Assembly: GCF_023156195.1 (NCBI RefSeq)
Contig: NZ_JAKUKA010000001.1
Span: 3,844,001 to 3,908,000, forward strand
DNA: 64,000 nucleotides
DNA from: Chitinophaga sedimenti
GTDB taxonomy: Bacteria > Bacteroidota > Bacteroidia > Chitinophagales > Chitinophagaceae
Direction of reading: 5' to 3'
Translations under genes and position numbers: made by a program
Notes under the pieces: generated by a model
Seen by the model: only the letters and a program-made list of their open reading frames with translations
Databases searched by the model: none
Told to the model about the DNA's origin: nothing
Part shown: one piece after another, positions 21,037 through 32,323 of the stretch
Position numbering within the stretch: position 1 is the stretch's first letter
Layout: each line of letters starts with the position of its first letter

Positions 21037-24000
21037 TTACAGTTTGATATTGATACCCATGTTCATCATCTTCTGCACCGGGTAGGCGCTGTACAATGCT
21101 TCGGGATCAAGATCGCCCAGGTTGGAGAAGGTGAGCAGGTTCATACCACCCACGAAAATTCTCGCGGAACTTAACTTGATGCGGTTCATTACGGAAGCCG
21201 GGATCGAATAACCGATTTCCAGGTTCTTCAGGCGCAGGTAATCGCCACGACGCATCCAGTAAGAAGAAGCTACTTTGTTATTTACGTTGGTGCCAACGCT
21301 CAAACGCGGATAAGTAGCCGTAGCGGCCGTTTCGGGCGTCCAGCGGCCCAGGTGCTGTTTAAACGCGTTACCGGGCAACGATCCGCTTGCGGAATAGAAC
21401 TCGTAGTAGAAGTTATTGTTGTTCAGGTTGTAATCCCTGTTCGCCACGCCCTGCAGCAAAGCGGAGAAGTCAAATCCCTTCCAGTTGGCGCCCAGGCTGA
21501 AGCCATAAGTGATCACCGGTTTCTGCACACCGATCGGTGCAATGTCAAACAGGTCTATCACACCATCACCATTGATATCTTTATACTTGATATCACCAGC
21601 CTGCGCAACATATCCCTGTACGGTCGGCGAAGATTTTGCTTCGGCATCCGACTGGAACAGCCCATCTGCAATGTAACCGAAGGGCTGACCGATCATGCGG
21701 CCGGTACGCTCCATCCAGGGATAAGGGCGAAACTCTTCATCATTGAACTGCATCACGGTATTTAACATACCGCCATTCATGCGGATGTAGTAAGAAAAGT
21801 CTTTGATCTTGTCTGACCAGGCCAGGCTGATGTCCGCACCGCTGTAACGGTAACGGCCGATGTTTTCTTCGGGATAAGTATTACCGAGCATGCTGGGGTT
21901 TTTACCTTTCACCATCAGCAGGTCGTAAAACTTATTATCATATACTTCGCCGGTGAAACCGAGCCGGTTGTTAAACAGGCTACCCTGTATACCTACGTTG
22001 AACTTCTTCGCTTTTTCATACGTGATGTTCACGTTGGCCAGCGGCTGCTCCACCATGGATAACACGCTACCTGCGCTGGTACCGAAGAAAACGTTCGGAC
22101 CATCGAAGTAACGCTGGATGTAGGAGAAGTAACCGGGGCTGTCCCAACCTGTTCTGCCGTAAGAAGCATACAGTTTCAAAGCGGACACGAAGTTCACTTC
22201 ATCCATGAACTTTTCGCGGTCGAGGTTCCAGGCCAGACCTACAGCCGGCATGGTGCCTATTTTGTAACTACCGTTCGGAGGATAGCGGTTGGAGCCGCTG
22301 ATACCGAGGGTACCTTCCAGTACATATTTCTGTTTGTAGTTGTACGCCACGCGCGCCGCACCGCCAATGTAAGTGAGCGGCAGGTCGCTGTCCACTGTAC
22401 GGGTGTCGTTGTTCACGAGTACCAGCACGTCAACACCATGCTTATCGCGGAACACCCGGTTGTAGCCGAGTGAACCTTCTGTGTACACGGAGCGGGTAGT
22501 GAGTGAAATGCTGGGACTATTACCCATCGCCGTAAACGTACCATATTGCTGGTAAGAAGTATCACCGGTGGGTGAAATATTCATGCGGTACGATAACTGG
22601 CTTTTCTGACGGGTAATCCACTGGTTTACGGCGGAATAATAGCCCACCTTACCCCGGATCCAGAGGCCCGGGGTAATTTCATCGAGCGTACGTTTGAGGT
22701 ACATGTCCGCCACGATATCGCGTTTGTAAAGATTGCGGTAACCGCTGCCGGCGGTGTACATCCATAAGTTGTTCGGGTATTGATTGGTGCCGCCGAACGT
22801 ACCGTTCGGGTTCAGTACCGGGTACGCGTTCTGCGGGGTGTTCATTACACCGCTTACGATCTGCGGACTCGTAATACCAGGTTCGTTTACCATCCAGATC
22901 CTGCCCAACAGGTTAATGCCGGTGGTTATTTTAGACGTAACGTTGATGTCTACATTGGAGCGGATCACATACGTTTTAGATTCTGTATTGGTGCTATAGG
23001 TGTTACTGTCCAGCGTTTTCATGATGCCCGTGAGATTCAGGTGCTCGAGCGCCACGAAGTAGCGCGCATACTTATTACCGCCGCGAATATTCAGGGTGTA
23101 ACGGTCGAAGCGGGAGTTTTTACGCAGCACCGCATCGCGCCAGTTTACGTCCGGGTGCGTGTAGGGACTGGAATGATCTTTATACTTCTGCAGATCATCA
23201 GCCGTATACACCGGTGCCAGACCATCGTTGATGCGCGCTTCGTTGTACAAACGCGAGTAGTCGTACGCGTTAAGCGGCTCGGCCTGACCCAGCGGCTGCT
23301 GGATACCCGTTTGCGCGGTGAACGAAATCGCCTGCCTGGCAGGTGTACCTTTACGGGTTGTCACGAGCAGCGCACCGTTGGAACCACGCACACCCAGCAT
23401 CGAAGTGGCCAGCGCGTCTTTCAGCAGGGTTACTGACTCAATTTCTTCCAGGTCGAAAGAAGTAATGTCGCGCACCACACCATCCACCAGTACCAATGGC
23501 GAACGGCCGCGCACTGGAACGATACCTCATCGTAACCAGGCTGACCCGATGACTGATTGGTTTGCAGTCCGGCAAACTGTCCTACCAAAGCATTTTTAAG
23601 AGAAGTCACATTCATACGGGCGATATCGTCCGTATACACTGCCTGCGTGGAAGCGGCGGTGAGGTGTGGTTGCGCGGCAACGCCGTACAGGAGCCGCACC
23701 GGTTTGGTACGTTGCAGCGCCGGGTTACGGCTGCTGATCACAAAACGAAGCGATGCTTCGTCGCCCAGCACAAAAGTGGAGAGCAGCGCTTTGCCGAAGC
23801 TAACATCAACGGCATCGCCCTTTGCTCCATTCAGTTTAAAATTACCAGCTTCGTCTGATTGGGCTACGTAGCCGGAGCGTCGCACTTTGAGTGTGGCAAA
23901 GGCGACCGGCGCGTCCTTGTCATCGGTCAGAACGCCTCCGTAAAATTTAAGCGAGTCTTCCCGGACAGACAGCACAACGCGGTCAGCGCCTGCAACGGCG

Positions 24001-24094
24001 CGTTCCGCTGCAAATGCCCCGGCATAACAGCGATGCCCATCGCTGATATGAGGAAGAATCGGTAAGGAACAGTTTTTTGTAAAAACAGCTTCAT
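21037..24094 (-). CDS. SusC-like TonB-dependent outer-membrane transporter (pair 2)
   Basis: The start at 24094 gives a signal-like N-terminus (MKLFLQKTVPYRFFLISAMG). A regulatory beta-sandwich follows (GGVLTDDKDAPVAFATLKVR, then AGNFKLNG). The plug contains VRGRSPLVLVDGVVRDI and VTLLKDALATSMLGVRGSNG, and the barrel ends NMGINIKL. Frame breaks near 24020 and near 23515 each lack one base. Repair gives about 1,020 residues. It is the first gene of the tandem operon, so its upstream region should contain the operon promoter. The N-terminal domain is more divergent than in the other SusC proteins here. Confidence 0.92.
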
Positions 24095-24753
24095 AGTGGC
24101 ACGTGGTATTATTAAATGATGGATTTTTGTTGGTACTGCCGGGCATACCGCTCCCTAATCCCCAAACACAAGTCTGATGACAATACTCCCAGGCAAGGAA
24201 TTCAGTTTTTTTATGTTCTTAAATACTCAATGAGGCAGCGCACGGAGATCGTTCATAACGTGACTTTATTACCCGGAACAACTAACAACTGGCTGTTCTC
24301 CCCATTTTTTTTGCTTGGATTTTTTCCTGTTTTAATGTTTACATGTTGGTTTCCGGCCCGAGGTGGGCACGGACCTTCCGTTACTTTACATCTTGCAATC
24401 GATTTACGTTATGCGTTTACTATCCGATGTTTCCCAGTTATAGTTGATGATCCATTTTTAGTCTGATGATCAGTAAGTTTTAGTGAAATTTATGATGTTC
24501 TATTGCAATCGATTTGATACTTGTTCGTGGAATGCCGCTTTGCATTGCTTAGCGGCAGATTTTGGTTGTAAAAAGGACACTTATTCTTCCCTTTCTATGC
24601 GTTCAAGATACGCATTTTTTAACATAACGTTGACGTTTTTCAACCGAATGCAAAAATTTTATAAGATTCTTATCTTGAGTCACTTGCTTAATCGATAAAG
24701 TACGTCCATGCGGGATTACAGCGTAAAAAATGGTAAGTTTAAGCACTGAAATT
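24095..24753. promoter_or_regulatory. Regulatory region upstream of the tandem SusCD operon
   Basis: This 659-bp AT-rich stretch has no credible gene. It must hold the promoter of the SusC operon on the minus strand and of the YdeI-like gene on the plus strand. It contains a 13-bp direct repeat, TTGCAATCGATTT, at 24393-24405 and 24503-24515, exactly 110 bp apart. The core AATCGATTT recurs upstream of the third SusC operon (38979-39156). I read these as possible binding sites for a shared regulator; this is inference. Confidence 0.45.
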
Positions 24754-25274
24754 ATGATCAGATTTACCACCACCATTCAACAAGCTGAGCAGCAGGGACA
24801 CCAGACGGGCTGGACCTTCGTGATCATCCCCGCGGAGCTCGCGCTCAAGCTCCAGTCGGGCAAACAATCATTTAAAGTACGCGGCCTGCTGGACGAATAT
24901 GCCATTAAAGCCGTTTCGCTGTTGCCGGTAGGTGGCGGCGACTTTATGATGCCCCTGAATGCCGGAATGCGAAAGGGCATCGGTAAACGAAAAGGCGCCA
25001 AACTGACCCTTCAGCTGGAAGTAGACGACCGGTGCCGCCGGTTACCTGCCCCGAGTTGATGGACTGCACGGATGACGACCCTGAGGCGCTGGCATTTTTT
25101 AACTCCCTTACCCGTTCCCACCGGGAGTATTTTATAAAATGGATAGAAAGCGCCAAAACCGAGCAAACCCGCTCGAAGCGGATCGCGCAAACGGTCACCG
25201 GCCTGTCCCGGAAGTTTGATTACGGCGCCACGATCCGGTATTTCCGGGACCGGAAAGACGAGTTGGGGTATTAG
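24754..25274 (+). CDS. DUF1905/YdeI-like protein (bacteriocin-protection type)
   Basis: The first half (MIRFTTTIQQAEQQGHQTGW, then GGDFMMPLNAGMRKGIGKRKG) matches the small DUF1905 beta domain. The second half (DPEALAFFNSLTRSHREYFI, then EQTRSKRIAQTV) matches the YdeI/OmpD-associated helical domain. One base is missing near 25033, and repair joins both into about 174 residues. Members are small cytoplasmic proteins with poorly understood roles. The gene stands alone, divergent from the SusC operon. Confidence 0.75.
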
Positions 25275-25404
25275 GGAAAGGGCAGGCAAAGGGCAGTTAA
25301 AGGGCAGGCAAAGGGCCTGGGTGGCTTTCAGCAAGCTTTTCAGACGCTTTTTTCCGGAGATGCCTGCTTTTACTATGGTTTCGGGGAGGTGCATTTGAGG
25401 GATG

Positions 25405-25605
25405 CTTACTGTTTTCAGGTTGGACCTGCTTACGATCCTAAGCCCGCCTTACTGGCGGTAGCTGAAACCTTACTGTTTCAGGCAGACACCTTACCGGACG
25501 GTAGCCGAAACCCTTCTGTTTCAGGCTGGTTCATCTTAGGACCGTAAGACGATCCTAAGACCATCCTTACTGAATAGTAACTAAAACCTTGCTGTTTCAG
25601 AGAGG
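25405..25605. repeat. Three imperfect hairpin-bearing repeats
   Basis: Three copies of a roughly 36-bp unit begin near 25448, 25490 and 25565, with a degraded fourth near 25412. Each reads CTTACtGg..GGTAGCtGAAAC and then cTGTTTCAG. The inner CTGAAAC...GTTTCAG arms form a 7-bp hairpin in the first copy. GATCCTAAG and its complement are also repeated nearby (25434, 25551, 25641). They lie in a gene-free region and look like an intergenic repeat family. They are too few and too variable for a CRISPR array. Confidence 0.5.
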
Positions 25606-25724
25606 ATCAGTTACATTTTAGTTACAGTTAGTTACAATCGTCTTAGGATCCTCTTAGGATAGTGCTGCCGTTTACCACCAACAGATGGGTTTGCCAATTA
25701 CCACCTTCTATTGACGATCCTTCC

Positions 25725-25820
25725 CCCATCCTTCGGTCATCCTTCGGTGTTGTTCGGTCGGGACGCGGCTTTGACATACTTTAACCGAAGGATCACCGGG
25801 GATCATCGAAGGATTATAGA
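25725..25820. repeat. ATCCTTCGGT direct and inverted repeats
   Basis: CATCCTTCGGT occurs twice in tandem at about 25728-25748, followed by a partial TTCGGT. An inverted copy, ACCGAAGGATCA, occurs near 25784 and a weaker one near 25806. The arms could fold into a large stem-loop. The stretch 25275-26060 has no credible gene, so this and the preceding repeat are its only recognisable contents. Confidence 0.45.
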
Positions 25821-26069
25821 GGTTTTACCATTTTCACCCTCACTTTGAAGCGCTTTCACCACAATTTTGGACTGCTTTCACCACCACCTGCCTGTTTGGA
25901 TGATGCCCGTTGGCTACTTTTGAATAGTGATACTGCCGCTGAAGGGAGTGACCTTTAGGTTTGTGAAAAGAAACAAAAGAGAAGATATTATTACTATTAC
26001 TACTATAACTTTTTCTTTTTGGTTCTTTTTTCTTTTTGTGAATTAACACGCAGATTGTGGATAACTGTA

Positions 26070-26160
26070 AGGTCAACCGGACTACGGCAGGCACTTTTAG
26101 AGTGACAAGGGTAAAACCCAGGTTGTGTTTTAATCCTGCCGTAGCCTGGTTTGAACAAAA
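26070..26160 (+). ncRNA. Candidate IS110 bridge RNA region
   Basis: Between the likely left end and the transposase lies a perfect 10-bp inverted repeat, CTACGGCAGG (26082-26091) and CCTGCCGTAG (26135-26144). A small inner hairpin (GGGT AAA ACCC) lies near 26109-26119. IS110 elements are known to express a structured noncoding RNA from the left end that pairs with target and donor DNA. The location and fold fit that; the identity and limits are inference, and pairing loops were not matched to target sequence. Confidence 0.4.
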
Positions 26161-26273
26161 CCCAAATAGAAAATAAACGTAGAGCTTATTAAAGGTCTAG
26201 GGAAAGTTCAAACTGGTTGATCTCACTGGCTTTATTCATGGATCTTCGCGGGTCCCCAAAAGAAACAAAACCA

Positions 26274-27295
26274 ATGAGTGTAAAATTCGTTCATTTTGCC
26301 GGAATAGATGTATCCAAGAGCAAAATAGATATCTGTGTGCTGCTGTCAGGTGATGTAAAGTACCCCTACAGCAACTGCTTTGAACAAAGCAATAAAGGAT
26401 TTGCTGACATGAAAAAGTGGCTTCGCAGTCTGATGGGCAACGCTATCAAAAAGTTATTGATCTGTATTGAGAATACAGGGCATTATAATGAGGCCGTTGT
26501 TCATTACCTGGACAGCCAGCAAATAGCCGTGAGTCTGGAAAATGCCGCTAATATCAAAAGGAGCATCCGCGATATCCGTAAGAAAAGCGATCCCAAAGAT
26601 GCATTAGACATCGCTCGTTATGCTAAGCATCATAGTGATGAGTTGCAGCTATGGAAAAAACCCATATCAGTAATCACCACACTTAAGCAACTACTGGCAC
26701 AGCGTCGGAGATTACTGAGTGTATTAAAGGCCCTCAAACAGCCATTGGAAGAGAAAGCCTTCTATGACTGGAGTGGCGTTCCTAAAACCACAGCATACAC
26801 AGCGGGCATACAGGGCCTTGAACTCGATCTTAAACGAATCAATGAGGACATCGCCCAACTGGTTAAGGAGGACGCCCAAATGCGCCGTCAGGTCAGCTTG
26901 ATCACCAGCGTTCCTTCTGTAGGGCCTATCACCGCTTATCACCTCATCTGCTACACCGATGGATTTAAGCAAGTGAAATCGGGCAAACAGCTAGGTAGTT
27001 ATTGTGCGTTGTTCCATTTGAACGACGAAGCGGCAGCAGCGTGCGAAAGCCTGCCAGGGTCAGTCATTTAGCTAATAGAGTGCTTAAAAGCCTCCTGCAC
27101 ATGTGTGCCCTGACAGCCACCAAAATGAAAAACAGCTTTGGGGATTATTTTCGGAGAAAAATAGCCGAAGGAAAACACAAGATGCTTGTTATAAACGCTT
27201 TAAGAAACAAAATCGTCCTAACTATAACAGCCGTTGTACAAAAACAGACGAGGTTCGATAAAAATTATATCTACCAAAATTTGCAAAAACCATAG
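26274..27295 (+). CDS. IS110-family transposase (one frame break)
   Basis: The N-terminal DEDD (RuvC-like) domain shows GIDVSKSKIDICV, the Glu of CIENTGHY, and the Asp pair of KSDPKDALDIARY. The C-terminal transposase domain has SVPSVGPITAYHLI and, after a one-base gap near 27005, RSGSSVRKPARVSH with the expected Ser. Repair gives about 341 residues, the usual IS110 length. I took the ATG at 26274 because the domain begins directly after it; the 19 residues upstream look unrelated. Given the many similar breaks elsewhere, the break may be an error and the element may be active. Confidence 0.88.
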
Positions 27296-27420
27296 AAAAC
27301 ACAACGGCGGCTGAGGAGAGAGATTCGGCTGGCTCCCCAATAATCCCCCTGCTTTGTCCGTTTTAATGGCAGAATATTGCCTAAATTAGAGCAGGGCAAT
27401 TACCATATAAAAGCAAAGCA

Positions 27421-28505
27421 ATGAAAAGGATTTTAGCACTCGTATTATTGATCGTTCCCCTACTGGCCGGCGCACAAGCGAAACTCAGCCCGCAGATCAT
27501 TGAAGATTTTTCACAGAAAGCGGCTGCGCGTTACCTGTTGCCCAACGACTCCTGTTTGGGTTTATTACCGAACAGATGAGCCGTAGCGGTGCGGGCGGAC
27601 TGGAAATTGATAAAACGATGACCGAGCTGCAGAAAGACCCGACGGCGCTGGACGCTACGCTGAAGTTCCTGTACCAGTACAGCAACGGCAACCGCCAGAC
27701 CCTCATCGCCAACCTGCGTGCGATGGACATTCAATCTAATTATGTATTTCCGATCGCTACGTATACAGTAAATAAGAACAAAGACCAGCTGAAAGCACTG
27801 CTGGACGAAAAGCCTGGTGTTACTTTTACACTGCCGCGTCGTGTGAGCGCACCGGTGGTAGCCGCAGCGCCAACAACAGCAACGCCCGCCGCTACCGGCG
27901 CTACTGAAACTGCCACGACCACGGCTCCATCCACAGGGGAAACACCTGCCGCTGCGTTAACACCCGCTACCCCGGCAGCCGGCGACGGCATCAACTGGGA
28001 AGTACGCGACCTGTTTAAGCTAAGCACGCCTAAACAACTGGTCGATATGTACGGCAAGGAAAATGTGGCCGTACGCAACGCAACGGATTTTGCAGGCAAC
28101 GATCTGGGTAAAGCGTATTATGTGTTCCCGGACACCGATAACGAACTCGAAATACTCTTCGCCGGCGATACCGGTAAAATCGTTTCTTTTACCCGCGAGA
28201 ACTCTCAATGGAAATCGCCGTTCGGTATTAAAGTGGGCGATCCGATTGAGAAACTGGTAAAAATGAACGGCCGCGATTTCCGGTTCAATGCATTTGAATG
28301 GGATAACGGTGGCGTAGTAGAAAACTGGCAGGGTGGGCAACTGGACAAAAAAGGGGTGTACATTTTGCTGAAGGCCGTTCGTTCCGGCGACTCCAAATTG
28401 TACGACCAGGTGATTGGCGACAAAACATTATCGAGCGGAAACAGTACGGTAAAAAAGATTGGTGTGGTAGTGGAGAAGGTGATGTTCCGCACCGGTGGTA
28501 TTTAA
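27421..28505 (+). CDS. Secreted protein of unknown function with Ala/Thr/Pro linker
   Basis: A signal peptide (MKRILALVLLLIVPLLAGAQA) opens the protein. The frame breaks once near 27552, where one T appears missing; repair gives NDSCFGFITEQMSRS and about 362 residues. An N-terminal helical part is followed by a linker of about 60 residues rich in Ala, Thr and Pro (residues about 145-185). A C-terminal globular part then has WEVRDLFKLSTPKQLVDMYG and GIKVGDPIEKLVKMNGRDF. I do not recognise the family. The C-terminal half resembles small periplasmic domains that bind a ligand, but nothing specific can be claimed. A terminator follows. Confidence 0.7.
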
Positions 28506-28528
28506 CTTTCAAACTGTTTATATAGAAG

Positions 28529-28557
28529 AAGGCGGCTGCGTTTGCAGTCGCCTTTTT
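28529..28557 (+). terminator. Terminator after the 27421-28505 gene
   Basis: An 11-bp stem with one mismatch (AAGGCGGCTGC with GCAGTCGCCTT, loop GTTT) is followed by a T run. It lies 24 bases after the stop of the secreted protein. Confidence 0.8.
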
Positions 28558-28634
28558 TATGTTGAACGACAAGCAACCCAATTCCCGCATCCCGCCGTAT
28601 ACAATCCAGATACTCAACCTCAAACTATCTGGAC

Positions 28635-29474
28635 ATGCAAAAATTGCTGCAAAAATTGATCGCCGTAATGGCGCCGGGACTGCTATGTGTATCCTGTTCG
28701 AAAAACGAAGCACCGCCGAAAGACACCGCGAACGTAATGGTGAAAACCACGGCCACGTTAGGTAAAGTGCTGGCCGATTCGAAAGGAATGACGCTGTATT
28801 ATTTTACACGCGATACGTCCGACAACTCGGTATGTACCGGCGGGTGCGCCGCCACCTGGCCGCCGTTTTACGTGGAAAACCTGAAAGCGGATACATCGCT
28901 CGTAGCCGCCGACTTCGCCACCATCACACGTACGGATGGCGCGAAGCAAACCACCTACAAAGGATGGCCATTGTATTATTACAAAGACGACGCCACCAGC
29001 ACCGATGTAAAAGGGGAAAACGTCAACCAGGTCTGGTTCGTCGCCAAATCGGATTATTCCATTGCCCTGATGAACAACCAGCTAACCGGGCACAATGGCA
29101 AACAGTACACCAGTGCGTACGTAGAGGGGCAGGAAGTGGTACAATACTTTACAGATGCGTATGGCCGCACCCTGTACAGTTTTAAAAACGACCGTTCGAA
29201 GAAAAACAATTTCACGAAAGAAGACTTCTCAAATAATGCCGTATGGCCGATTTATGAGACAGGGACGTTGAAGAGTTTACCGTCTACACTTACTGCAAGT
29301 GACTTTGCAATTATCGATGTGTTTGGAAAGAAGCAACTCACCTATAAAGGCTGGCCGCTATATTACTTTGGCCAGGATGCGCAGGTGAAGGGTAAAAACA
29401 AGGGCATCAGTTTTCCGACGCCCGGGGTATGGCCGATTGTGAATCAGAACTCGGCGGTTGCGCCCGCACAGTAG
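28635..29474 (+). CDS. Lipoprotein with two Lipoprotein_15-type repeats
   Basis: The gene is intact and encodes 279 residues. A lipoprotein signal (lipobox LLCVSC) is followed by two copies of the secreted-repeat domain. The first has GKVLADSKGMTLYYFTRDTS, then CTGGCAATWPPFY and TYKGWPLYYYKDD. The second has YFTDAYGRTLYSFKNDRSKK, then AVWPIYE and TYKGWPLYYFGQD. Only the first copy keeps the CTGGC cysteine pair. Relatives are short exported proteins of uncertain role, sometimes linked to electron-transfer systems. It is flanked by terminators, so it is probably a single-gene unit. Confidence 0.85.
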   Translation: MQKLLQKLIAVMAPGLLCVSCSKNEAPPKDTANVMVKTTATLGKVLADSKGMTLYYFTRDTSDNSVCTGGCAATWPPFYVENLKADTSLVAADFATITRTDGAKQTTYKGWPLYYYKDDATSTDVKGENVNQVWFVAKSDYSIALMNNQLTGHNGKQYTSAYVEGQEVVQYFTDAYGRTLYSFKNDRSKKNNFTKEDFSNNAVWPIYETGTLKSLPSTLTASDFAIIDVFGKKQLTYKGWPLYYFGQDAQVKGKNKGISFPTPGVWPIVNQNSAVAPAQ

Positions 29475-29480
29475 TATTAA

Positions 29481-29508
29481 AAGGGGAAAGCGTTTTTGCT
29501 TTCCCCTT
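29481..29508. terminator. Bidirectional terminator between convergent genes
   Basis: A perfect 11-bp stem pairs AAGGGGAAAGC (29481-29491) with its complement (29498-29508), and both sides have A or T runs. It serves the lipoprotein gene on the plus strand and the rhamnosidase on the minus strand, whose stop is at 29514. Confidence 0.85.
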
Positions 29509-29513
29509 TCTAA

Positions 29514-32167
29514 TTATTTCATTTCGAACAGATGTTTGCCCGACGTTACTTTATACTCCTTTGCGAGTGCAACCTCCGCGCCATTTTTATATAGTTTTTA
29601 CCCGCTGGTACCTCCAATCTTATGGTACCGGTTGAATTCGCAGGAATAACCGCGGTATAGGTAACACCGTCGCCGGTACGTTTCCAGGAAGACTGAATCA
29701 ACCCGTAAGGACCTTCATGCTCTGCATCAAAGTGATCGAGGCCGGCCACAAAATGCGGTTCGAGCAGTACATCGCTGAAGCCCGGCGCTGCTTCGTTCGG
29801 CAGGATGCCGCCAACACCTTTATATAACCATGCGCCGATTTCGCCGAACATGATGTGGTTGCGGGACAGATCGGATTTCGCATGCGGGTCCCAGTTTTCA
29901 TATAATGTAGTAGCACCCGATTTGATCCAATATCCCCATGAAGGGAAATCTTCCTGCGCGGCCACTTTGTAAGCAATATCTGCATAACCGTTTTCGCTCA
30001 ATGCGTTCAGGATGCTTTTGGTGCCGAGCAGTCCCACATCCGGTGGAAGTTATCCTGCGCTACACGTTTCGCTAAATTAGCGGCTACCCGGGCCTTCATA
30101 TCCTCCGGAACAAGTCCCCAGTAAAGGGCGGAACTCAATTCGGTCTGCACACCTTGTCCATAGATCGCGGTTGCGCGGTCAAGGTATTTCTGGTTGAAAG
30201 CAGTTTTGATCTTTGCAGCCAATGCACTGTACTTCTCTGCATCCGCAGTTTTACCGAGCAGTTGCGCGGTGCGGGTCAGGATCATTACATCTTTATAATA
30301 GAAACAGGAGGAAGTAAACTCCACCGGCGTTTTGGATTTTACCGGCACCCAGTCGCCCAGCCCCCAGGTAGTAAGCACATTCGGACTGATCTCCGTGATA
30401 TGATCCACGTATTTTTTAATGTTATCGTAACAGTCGGTCAGCAGCTTTTTATCACCATAAAACAAATAAATATTCCAGGGAATGATGGCAATGGTGCTCG
30501 TCCAATCCGGGCCATTGCCCCAGTCGTATCCCCAGCCGCCGGTGGGAATAATGGAAGGTAACACGCCATTCGGCTGCTGCTCGTCGCGGTGATCTGCCAG
30601 CCACTTTTCGTATACGGTAATGCCATCAAAACTGAACAGGCCTGTTTCGCTGGCGATGTGCGCGTCACCCGTCCAGCCGTTCTTTTCGCGTTGCGGACAG
30701 TCGGTCGGATAGCCGAACAGGTTAGAGAGATAGGAATTGTTGGTAGCCCACCATATCTTATTAATCATATCGCTGGAGGACCGGACCTTGCCGGCCACGG
30801 GCACTGCGCTGTGCATGAAGTAGCCGGTCAGACTTTCCTTCGTCAGCTTCACCGGGCGGCTGCTCGTTACTTCCACGTATTGAAATCCTTTGTAGTTGAA
30901 GCGCGGCATGAAGGTCTCCTCTCCTTTTCCCCCAGGATAAAAATATCTGTCTGGAAAGGATCGGTATCATCCTTTGGACGATAATGCACAATGATATTCG
31001 CCAGATCCGCCCGACCGCTCTTATCGAGATCTTCGGAGTGTTTCAGGCGGATTATAGTGCCCGCGGGGCCGCTCACTTTAATTTTGCTTACCCCTGAAAT
31101 AGTGCGGCCAAGATCGTATAGCCAGGTCGTATCATTAAACTGGCGGATCGATGCTGCAGGAATTGTTTCCACATTTTCCACCGGGTGCATGGCCTGCGCG
31201 ACAATATTATTGGATGGCGCCTGGCGGGCGATCACCGGTTTCCATTGCGCATCGTTGAACTTCACCGTAGCCCAACCCGGCTGCTCCAGGCGGGCGTCGT
31301 AATGTTCTGCCGTATAAATACTATTAAATACCACGGGGCTCAGGGCAGTTTTCCAATCGTTACCGGACTTGATCACTTCTTCCGAGCCATCGGTATACGT
31401 TATCCGCAAATCAAAACAAAACGCCGGGCGCGCACGCCAGGGGGCATTATGAAAGTTCCACACCGCGGTTGACTGGTGATTATACCAACCATTGCCCAAC
31501 AATACGCCAATAGCGTTATTACCGGCTTTGAGTTGCGGCGTAACGTCGTAGGTCACATACAGGTTGCGGCGGTCGAAACGGGTGTACATAGGGTCCAGGC
31601 GGTGGTTCCCGGTCTTTTGTCCATTAATGTACAATTCATATAACCCGGCCACAGCGATATAAGCCCGTGCCGAACGGATTTTTTTTTTGCATGGAATGCC
31701 TTGCGGAAATAGGCCGCCGGTTTCAGGTCGCGGTCACCGGTATCGCTGATCCACTGCCCCTGCCAGCGATTGCCCATCATACCGGTTTCAAAAGTGGCCA
31801 GTGGAGATACGGATGCCTTGCCATCCTGGTCCCATATCTCTACCTTCCACCAGTATTTGGTAAAAGGCTGCAAAGATTCGCCTTCGTAACTGGCCAGGAC
31901 GGCAGCAGCGTTTACTTTGCCGCTTTCCCAGCGAAGACTTTTACCAGCTGCATCGTTGTACACGGAGAGCTTATAAGCTGTTTGCAATGCGCCAGGACGA
32001 TCATCATTCACCTTCCAGGTAAAACGTGGCTGCGCCGCGTCTAATCCTATGGGATTGACGAGGTACTCGCATTTGAGGCCAACAGGCCCGGCGGCACGCA
32101 GCGTTGTCAGCGAAAAAGCCGACAGCAATGCGGCCAGCAGCAGGTTACGGTAGTTGAATCGCTTCAT
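29514..32167 (-). CDS. GH78 alpha-L-rhamnosidase (four frame breaks)
   Basis: The start at 32167 gives a signal peptide (MKRFNYRNLLLAALLSAFSL). The domains in order are an Ig-like N-terminal domain (PRFTWKVNDDRPGALQTAYK), a carbohydrate-binding sandwich (GLYELYINGQKTGNHRLDP), a second sandwich, and the catalytic (alpha/alpha)6 barrel with FGYPTDCPQREKNGWTGDAH and TTWGLGDWVP, which hold the usual acidic residues. A C-terminal beta domain follows. Breaks near 31680 (A/T run), 30920, 30030 and 29598 each lack one base. Repair gives about 885 residues. It should release terminal L-rhamnose from plant or bacterial glycans. It is transcribed divergently from the AraC regulator, which may control it. 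Confidence 0.93.
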
Positions 32168-32323
32168 TTGTCTGATTAACATATTACAAGAGTACCACAA
32201 TAAGGCATATTCCCCTTAATACACCTCATTTTTTTTATGAATGGCGGGCCGTACCATATTTTTCGTAAATTTCGAGAGACGTGAATGTAAAACCCGGGCA
32301 ACAACCAAACCATTACCTTGTTT

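Larger units (their letters stand above)
26060..27345 (+). mobile_element. IS110-family insertion sequence (ends approximate)
   Basis: One transposase gene of the IS110 family is preceded by about 200 bp of structured noncoding DNA and followed by a short tail. IS110 elements have no clear terminal inverted repeats and make no usual target duplication, so the ends cannot be fixed here by eye. The limits given are the structured left region and the point before the promoter of the next gene. Confidence 0.6.

Noticed and set aside
25405..25605. CRISPR-like array
   Set aside because: Only three to four imperfect copies, with unequal spacing and no cas genes nearby.
25840..26094. An 84-residue minus-strand open frame
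   Set aside because: It overlaps the candidate IS110 left end and its composition is Lys/Ser/Asn-rich without structure.
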